Positions 5,065 through 8,701 of a stretch of 8,701 nt of DNA are shown here, piece after piece. The stretch lies in the NCBI GenBank assembly GCA_035289145.1, contig DATDXZ010000099.1:1-8701 (forward strand), given 5' to 3'. Under the pieces are notes generated by a model. It was not told where the DNA came from and searched no databases. It saw nothing but the letters and a program-made list of their open reading frames with translations. The position numbers were made by a program, and so were the translations under genes. This DNA comes from JACOVP01 sp035289145 (GTDB lineage Archaea > Nanobdellota > Nanobdellia > SCGC-AAA011-G17 > UBA489). Position 1 is the first letter of the stretch; each line of letters begins with the position of its first letter.

Positions 5065-5098
5065 TTTTTCTAATTTTTTTTCTTTCTTTATTTTATTT
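5065..5098 (+). terminator. T-rich terminator of the 176-aa protein gene, overlapping the pelota 3' end
   Basis: A pyrimidine-rich stretch with several T runs, including eight T at 5074-5081, directly follows the stop at 5061. Such oligo-T tracts terminate archaeal RNA polymerase without a hairpin. The tract extends past 5088 into the last codons of the convergent pelota gene. Confidence 0.6.
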
Positions 5099-6158
5099 TA
5101 TATCTTAGCAACGCAGCTATACCTGTCATGCCCTGCAATTCTTGTCCAGCCTGATGCTCTGTCGTAATAATATGGATTTGACCGCCTGTCGCTTCAACTG
5201 TTTTCATAATCCTGTCTAATTTTTGATACTCTTCTGCCTGTCTGAGCTGTCGAATCAGTTCATCAGTCACCACTAACACTTTGATAGCACCAGCATCTGC
5301 TGCATCTTGTACTTCTTTGAAGCCATAGACTGCATTTCCTTCTTTACTTATTTCCTTGAAAACTTCCTCAACCAATTGAATTTCTTCGATGATTCTTTCA
5401 TCTTTCAATGCTTTCTTGATCTCATCACTCTTCAAGACTTCATGCATGGCATTTTTTCCTGTGGTGTGACAGACTGTGTACAATACTTTATTTTTTAGCT
5501 CTGGGGCTTTCTTGCTAAACTCTTTATTGAATTCCTCTTTCCAAAATGCTGGAGACGCGATGATAATTTTATCCAGCTTATACCTCTGATCATATTCTTG
5601 CAACCGCTTGACAATGTCTGCATAGAATGTCACATCTTTCTTGACTGTAGGATATGCTTTTTCCTGCACTTCTCCCTCGAAGTCACTGATGTAGTCGTAG
5701 CCATATCTTTTCAACAGCGCGAAGGACACTTCTTTTCTTTCCAACACACAGATAAGAATCTTTGGGAGCTTTTCCCTGCATGCTTCCTTTAATTTTTCCA
5801 GCTGATAGTTATGCCAATGCTCCTTGACTATCTGCAATGTATCATTCTCTTCGACGTTAATAGTATGAAATACACCTCTCTGCACATCTTCCGGACCATC
5901 CGTAATCTTTCCGCTAATGCGGAGAGCGTTAGTATATTTATGGAACTCTACTTTTTCTGTCTGGATGGTAATGCGAGCATGCTTCTTGACTACATGTGTT
6001 TTCCCTTCTTCACTGCTTCCGAGCTTGATTTTCCTTACTGTATCGCCTGTTACCAAATCATTTTTTTCCAATACTTGACTGAGATACCATAGATCATCTA
6101 GCGTTGTAACTTTCAATAAGATCTCTCCACGCTTCCGAATATCTTTCAGTATTCTCAT
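5088..6158 (-). CDS. pelA: mRNA surveillance protein pelota (Dom34 homologue)
   Basis: 356 residues, normal for archaeal pelota. It binds the empty A site of stalled ribosomes with aEF-1alpha-GTP and, with ABCE1, splits the subunits in no-go/non-stop rescue. Three domains are visible: the Sm-like N-terminal domain (1-130; MRILK, ARITIQTEKVEFHKYTNALRISG, HTINVEENDTLQIVKEHW), the central domain (about 132-255; ILICVLERKEVSFALL, GYDY) and the eRF1-domain-3-like C-terminus (about 256-356; NAVYGFKEVQDAADAGAIKVLVVTDELIR, then EHQAGQELQGMTGIAALLRYKI). It lacks the GGQ motif that release factor aRF1 has, as expected for Dom34. The start at 6158 gives the usual MRI N-terminus. It is divergent from a 79-aa protein gene across 57 bp and convergent with the 176-aa protein gene. 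The assignment is secure. Confidence 0.96.
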   Translation of the reverse strand: MRILKDIRKRGEILLKVTTLDDLWYLSQVLEKNDLVTGDTVRKIKLGSSEEGKTHVVKKHARITIQTEKVEFHKYTNALRISGKITDGPEDVQRGVFHTINVEENDTLQIVKEHWHNYQLEKLKEACREKLPKILICVLERKEVSFALLKRYGYDYISDFEGEVQEKAYPTVKKDVTFYADIVKRLQEYDQRYKLDKIIIASPAFWKEEFNKEFSKKAPELKNKVLYTVCHTTGKNAMHEVLKSDEIKKALKDERIIEEIQLVEEVFKEISKEGNAVYGFKEVQDAADAGAIKVLVVTDELIRQLRQAEEYQKLDRIMKTVEATGGQIHIITTEHQAGQELQGMTGIAALLRYKIK

Positions 6159-6186
6159 ATTCTTTCCGGAATTATCCGAGAAAAGT

Positions 6187-6196
6187 GTATTAATAC
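6187..6196. promoter_or_regulatory. Palindromic TATA-like element between pelota (-) and 79-aa gene (+)
   Basis: GTATTAATAC is a perfect 10-bp palindrome in the 57-bp divergent gap. Its centre is 24.5 nt before the ATG at 6216 and 33.5 nt before the pelota ATG at 6158, so it could drive a leaderless rightward mRNA and a leftward mRNA with a leader of about 8 nt. Confidence 0.5.
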
Positions 6197-6215
6197 ATTT
6201 GCTTTTCTTTCTGCT

Positions 6216-6455
6216 ATGACAACCAACCCTTTATATGGAATTCAACGAGGCTATGAAGCCTTACAACTTATACCCGCCAACCAGCCCATGGATGCATTGA
6301 CTTTTGCTTTGCTAGATGCTGGCAATACTTTGGAACAGATGGCACAGCAACCTTCTGGTTTAACTGCTTTAACTCTAGGAACTTTTCTGTTTGCAGCCAC
6401 TGTCGCATGCAGATATTGGTCTAACTTGAAGCAACCCTTTGGTCGTAAGGTTTAA
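6216..6455 (+). CDS. Single-TM small protein (79 aa), unknown function
   Basis: ATG at 6216, TAA at 6453-6455. Residues 1-47 are polar to amphipathic (MTTNPLYGIQRGYEALQLIP, then DALTFALLDAGNTLEQM). One hydrophobic helix at about 48-66 (GLTALTLGTFLFAATVAC) is followed by a short basic end (RYWSNLKQPFGRKV), so a C-terminus on the cytoplasmic side is likely. The palindromic TATA-like element 24.5 nt upstream supports this start and a leaderless mRNA. Translation of the region is otherwise uninterrupted only in this frame. It is followed after 25 bp by the repeat-containing surface protein gene, whose promoter overlaps this gene's stop, so it may or may not share its transcript. No family is recognised. 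Confidence 0.65.
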   Translation: MTTNPLYGIQRGYEALQLIPANQPMDALTFALLDAGNTLEQMAQQPSGLTALTLGTFLFAATVACRYWSNLKQPFGRKV

Positions 6456-6459
6456 ATAA
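6451..6459 (+). promoter_or_regulatory. TATA box for the 402-aa surface protein gene, overlapping the previous stop codon
   Basis: TTTAAATAA, centred 26 nt before the GTG at 6481, overlaps the TAA of the 79-aa gene (6453-6455). The spacing matches the other leaderless promoters and supports the GTG start. Confidence 0.5.
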
Positions 6460-6480
6460 TCAGTCCTTTCTTTAAGATTT

Positions 6481-7689
6481 GTGAAAAGAGGCTTGCATAG
6501 AAAGGCAGAGGTAGCTATTCCAGAATCTTGGAACGCATTTTCTCTTATTTTATTTATTGGCTTATTTCTTTTGTTATATATTATTATTTTACCAGAGGGA
6601 GAGAAAGAACGTCTTATTGGAGGGCAACCAGTTCCTATTTATCCAGGCAGCTCTTATGGCGGCAACACTTACAGTCCTGTCGAACGTCAAATCCTCTTCA
6701 GCCAAAGCATAGGAGACTTGCAACCTTTTGGTCAAAAAATTTATGCAAAACCTTTGGCTTCTGTGAATCTGTACGCTGACACTGACAAAGACGAAGAAAT
6801 CTTGTCCAAATCCTTAGATGTTACTGGAGGCATCTTCTCAGGCACTGAGAAAGAGCTTATCTTTCGCGTCAGCCAAGAAGCTCCTGTAGGCTCTGTGAAA
6901 CTACTATTCTTTTTAGAAAAAGCAAAAGGAGACATCACCATCTTACTCAACGGACGAGAAATCTTCAGCGGTCTTCTGACCATATCGCAACTGCCTTTGC
7001 TTCTTCCTGTCTCTTCCTTGCGTCCTGTCAATCACCTTACTTTTTCTGTAAGCTCTTCAGGCATTTTCAGCAAAAACAGCTATGTCCTGCGCGACGTCAC
7101 TCTTTTCAGAACTTACCGCATTGAACACACAGCAGAACAGAGAACTTTTGTTCTGACTGCAGATGACTTGCAACGCTTCGGACACTTGAGCTTGTTTTAC
7201 ATTGTCAACTGCTTCACTGCCAATGAACGAGGCAATATACAAATCAATTTAAACAATAAGCTCCTTAGCCAACAACAAATTGTCTGCGATGCTGGAGAAG
7301 TTAGCCACGACTTAGCAAGAAATGATCTTCGCGAAGGCAGAAATGTCTTGACCTTTGCCATTGACGGCGGAAAGTATGTTTTGGAGCGCATACTCATTGA
7401 GGGAGATATTGATGCTGGCAAGGCGCCTGGTTATTATTTCAGCGTTCCTGTAGCTACGTATGATTCTTTAGGTTCTGTAGGACAGATTACTATGAATGTC
7501 CAGATGACTTCCTTTGACAACCGCAAAGTCGCAACCTTCTTCATCAACGGATATACTCTCTACTTGGACACTTATGATAACACATTTACTTTTGACATCA
7601 CGCCTTATGTTGTTCTTGGACAGAATAGCTTACGTATTGCTGCGGGGACTTCCTTTGACATCGCTTCATTGGATATTTTCCTTGAGTAA
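6481..7689 (+). CDS. Membrane-anchored protein with three tandem beta-rich repeats (402 aa)
   Basis: Starts at GTG 6481, supported by the TATA at 6451-6459; no ATG in frame follows early enough to be an alternative. One hydrophobic helix at about residues 20-38 (FSLILFIGLFLLLYIIILP) after a basic N-terminus marks a signal anchor with the remaining 360 residues outside. The exported part is strand-rich and holds three related units. Unit 1 (about 138-210) has DITILLNGREIF and later HLTFSV. Unit 2 (about 235-308) has NIQINLNNKLL and REGRNVLTFAI. Unit 3 (about 335-402) has VATFFINGYTLY and VLGQNSLRIA. Each is a pattern of 'strand-N-G/N', then 'l..G.N.l.i', then a final strand. This resembles jelly-roll or carbohydrate-binding-like sandwiches, but no named family is recognised. 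Only two cysteines (C244, C269) are present and could pair. The next gene starts 9 bp downstream, suggesting one operon and a shared envelope role. Confidence 0.82.
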   Translation: MKRGLHRKAEVAIPESWNAFSLILFIGLFLLLYIIILPEGEKERLIGGQPVPIYPGSSYGGNTYSPVERQILFSQSIGDLQPFGQKIYAKPLASVNLYADTDKDEEILSKSLDVTGGIFSGTEKELIFRVSQEAPVGSVKLLFFLEKAKGDITILLNGREIFSGLLTISQLPLLLPVSSLRPVNHLTFSVSSSGIFSKNSYVLRDVTLFRTYRIEHTAEQRTFVLTADDLQRFGHLSLFYIVNCFTANERGNIQINLNNKLLSQQQIVCDAGEVSHDLARNDLREGRNVLTFAIDGGKYVLERILIEGDIDAGKAPGYYFSVPVATYDSLGSVGQITMNVQMTSFDNRKVATFFINGYTLYLDTYDNTFTFDITPYVVLGQNSLRIAAGTSFDIASLDIFLE

Positions 7690-7698
7690 TTATTTACC

Positions 7699-8701
7699 AT
7701 GACACAACGATCCTCATTTTTTACCTTTCTGACTATTTCTCTTCCTCCTGATTCTTCTGATAAATCTCCTTCTGATAAACCTTCCTTTAAACAATTCGCT
7801 AAATCTTTAGGTAAAGGTCTTGCAACTGGACTTTCTGCAACTAGCCGCAACATCCTGCGAGGACTAGAATTAACTCGCCAAAGAGTTACAGGAAAAGGAC
7901 TTGAATATTACACAGGACACCAAAGAGCTTTTGGTGCAGAAGTTTATCGTCGCCAACGTGTTCAAAGACCCCTTGGCACCACCCTTATGCTTGTTATTCT
8001 TTATTTAGCTTTCTCATTCTGGCCCTTCCCTTTTTTTCCTGTCTTTAATTTTTTTACTATCTTTTGGGCAGCATTTGTTCTTTATCTTTTTTTATCACGC
8101 AATTATATGTGGTGCATTATTTTCATTATTGTCTTTCCTCTTTTTAACTATTCGCTAGCCATGGACTTGTTTAGCCAGGGGCAATTATTGAGCGATGATC
8201 TCAAAGAAAAAATTTCTATAAAAAATCCTCTAGAAGCTTTCAAAGGATTAATCTATAAAAATTACGGCAATTTTAACAATCCGGATGTTGTAGAGAAAGA
8301 ACCACAAAAAGGCATTCAAATTTTAACTTTTGCGACCAATGAAGTCTTTAAAGAAAGCAAGCCTGTGCAGATAGACGCCAAAGTACAAGTCGATGGATTT
8401 TATAACTCTGAAACGCAGCGCTATGAAGAACAGAATATCGCCTTTTCCTGCTATCAAGAAGATAACAAAGGAAATAAAATTCCTAATACTGACGGCACTA
8501 TTTATATTCAAGATAAACCAAGCAATTCCATTCATATTACTCCTGAACAAGCAGAACGCACCACTATTCACTATGTCTCTTGCAGATATCCACAAGGCAT
8601 GGAGCTTATATATACTGGAACGCCGGTCACAGGAACTTTGGCAGGCGTAGAAGAGGGAGTTGAAGTTGGCAATAGAATTGTCACGAAGAAACGAATAGTT
8701 A
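7699..8701 (+). CDS. Multi-TM protein with extracytoplasmic domain, N-terminal 334 residues (3' end outside window)
   Basis: The frame from ATG 7699 is open to the window end, so the gene is partial. Residues 1-90 are soluble and basic, with a Ser/Pro/Asp-rich early stretch (about 14-27) and a region KSLGKGLATGLSATSR then TRQRVTGKGLEYY that looks amphipathic. Hydrophobic aromatic-rich segments at about 93-116, 117-133 and 136-155 form two or three TM helices. From about 156 on, the chain is polar and strand-like with two cysteines (C251 in FSCYQ, C295 in VSCRY) that could form a disulfide, so it is probably outside the membrane. The start lies 9 bp after the previous stop; a weak TATA-like GATATTTT at 7672-7679 is 23-24 nt upstream, so both read-through and an own promoter are possible. 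I do not recognise the family; pairing with the upstream surface protein suggests a common envelope function. Confidence 0.75.
   Translation, partial: MTQRSSFFTFLTISLPPDSSDKSPSDKPSFKQFAKSLGKGLATGLSATSRNILRGLELTRQRVTGKGLEYYTGHQRAFGAEVYRRQRVQRPLGTTLMLVILYLAFSFWPFPFFPVFNFFTIFWAAFVLYLFLSRNYMWCIIFIIVFPLFNYSLAMDLFSQGQLLSDDLKEKISIKNPLEAFKGLIYKNYGNFNNPDVVEKEPQKGIQILTFATNEVFKESKPVQIDAKVQVDGFYNSETQRYEEQNIAFSCYQEDNKGNKIPNTDGTIYIQDKPSNSIHITPEQAERTTIHYVSCRYPQGMELIYTGTPVTGTLAGVEEGVEVGNRIVTKKRIV

Noticed and set aside
5307..6092. Plus-strand ORFs of 63-93 codons opposite pelota
   Set aside because: Shadows of the well-supported pelota gene; Cys/Phe-rich translations typical of antisense reading, no promoter at the right spacing.
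6481..6600. MKRG at the start of the 402-aa protein as a class III (prepilin) signal
   Set aside because: The hydrophobic stretch begins over 15 residues after the glycine and the expected Glu position does not fit; an ordinary signal anchor explains it better.
6741..7853. Minus-strand ORFs opposite the surface protein gene and its downstream neighbour
   Set aside because: Antisense shadows without promoters or recognisable protein features.
8323..8650. Short ORFs on both strands at the right end
   Set aside because: They overlap the long open frame from 7699, which has continuous protein-like sequence, and are other-frame shadows.
1..8701. CRISPR arrays, insertion sequences, attachment sites or origin-like repeats
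   Set aside because: No spaced direct repeats, terminal inverted repeats, transposase or integrase coding sequence were seen anywhere in the window.

Overview
The window looks like part of a compact, AT-rich archaeal chromosome, most probably from a DPANN lineage (Woesearchaeota/Pacearchaeota-like; this placement is inference). Archaeal markers are an aEF-1beta gene, pelota/Dom34, a four-CxxC translation zinc ribbon, an archaeal-type A24 prepilin peptidase and a geranylgeranyl-reductase-family flavoprotein. Most transcription units have a TATA-like box centred about 25 nt before the start codon, so their mRNAs would be essentially leaderless. Genes are tightly packed, with overlapping stops and no gap above 300 bp.

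Layout. 1-515: 3' end of a probable HD-superfamily phosphohydrolase. 557-1091: two small membrane proteins, each with its own leaderless-type promoter. 1179-1272 (-): tRNA-Arg(GCG) with a 20-nt intron in the D-arm. 1326-2447 (+): an operon of a zinc-ribbon protein, aEF-1beta and a HIT-family protein whose catalytic histidine is replaced by leucine. 2444-3310 (-): A24 prepilin peptidase, convergent with the HIT gene. 3365-4441 (+): geranylgeranyl-reductase-family protein. 4531-5061 (+): a 176-aa membrane protein of unknown function with the clearest promoter plus Shine-Dalgarno leader. 5088-6158 (-): pelota. 6216-6455 (+): a 79-aa single-TM protein. 6481-7689 (+): a membrane-anchored protein with three related beta-rich repeats. 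7699-8701 (+): a membrane protein with a large probable extracytoplasmic part, cut by the window end and open to it.

Together, the left-centre block is translation-related (tRNA-Arg, zinc ribbon, aEF-1beta, and further on pelota for ribosome rescue). The rest concerns the membrane and cell surface (prepilin peptidase, lipid saturation, several small TM proteins, two surface-anchored proteins).

The most notable observations are the D-arm intron with a bulge-helix-bulge-like fold; three divergent gene pairs separated by only 53-57 bp, each with one (near-)palindromic TATA element that could serve both directions; the HIT protein lacking its nucleophile; and the repeat-containing surface protein. 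I see no CRISPR array, insertion sequence or phage module.
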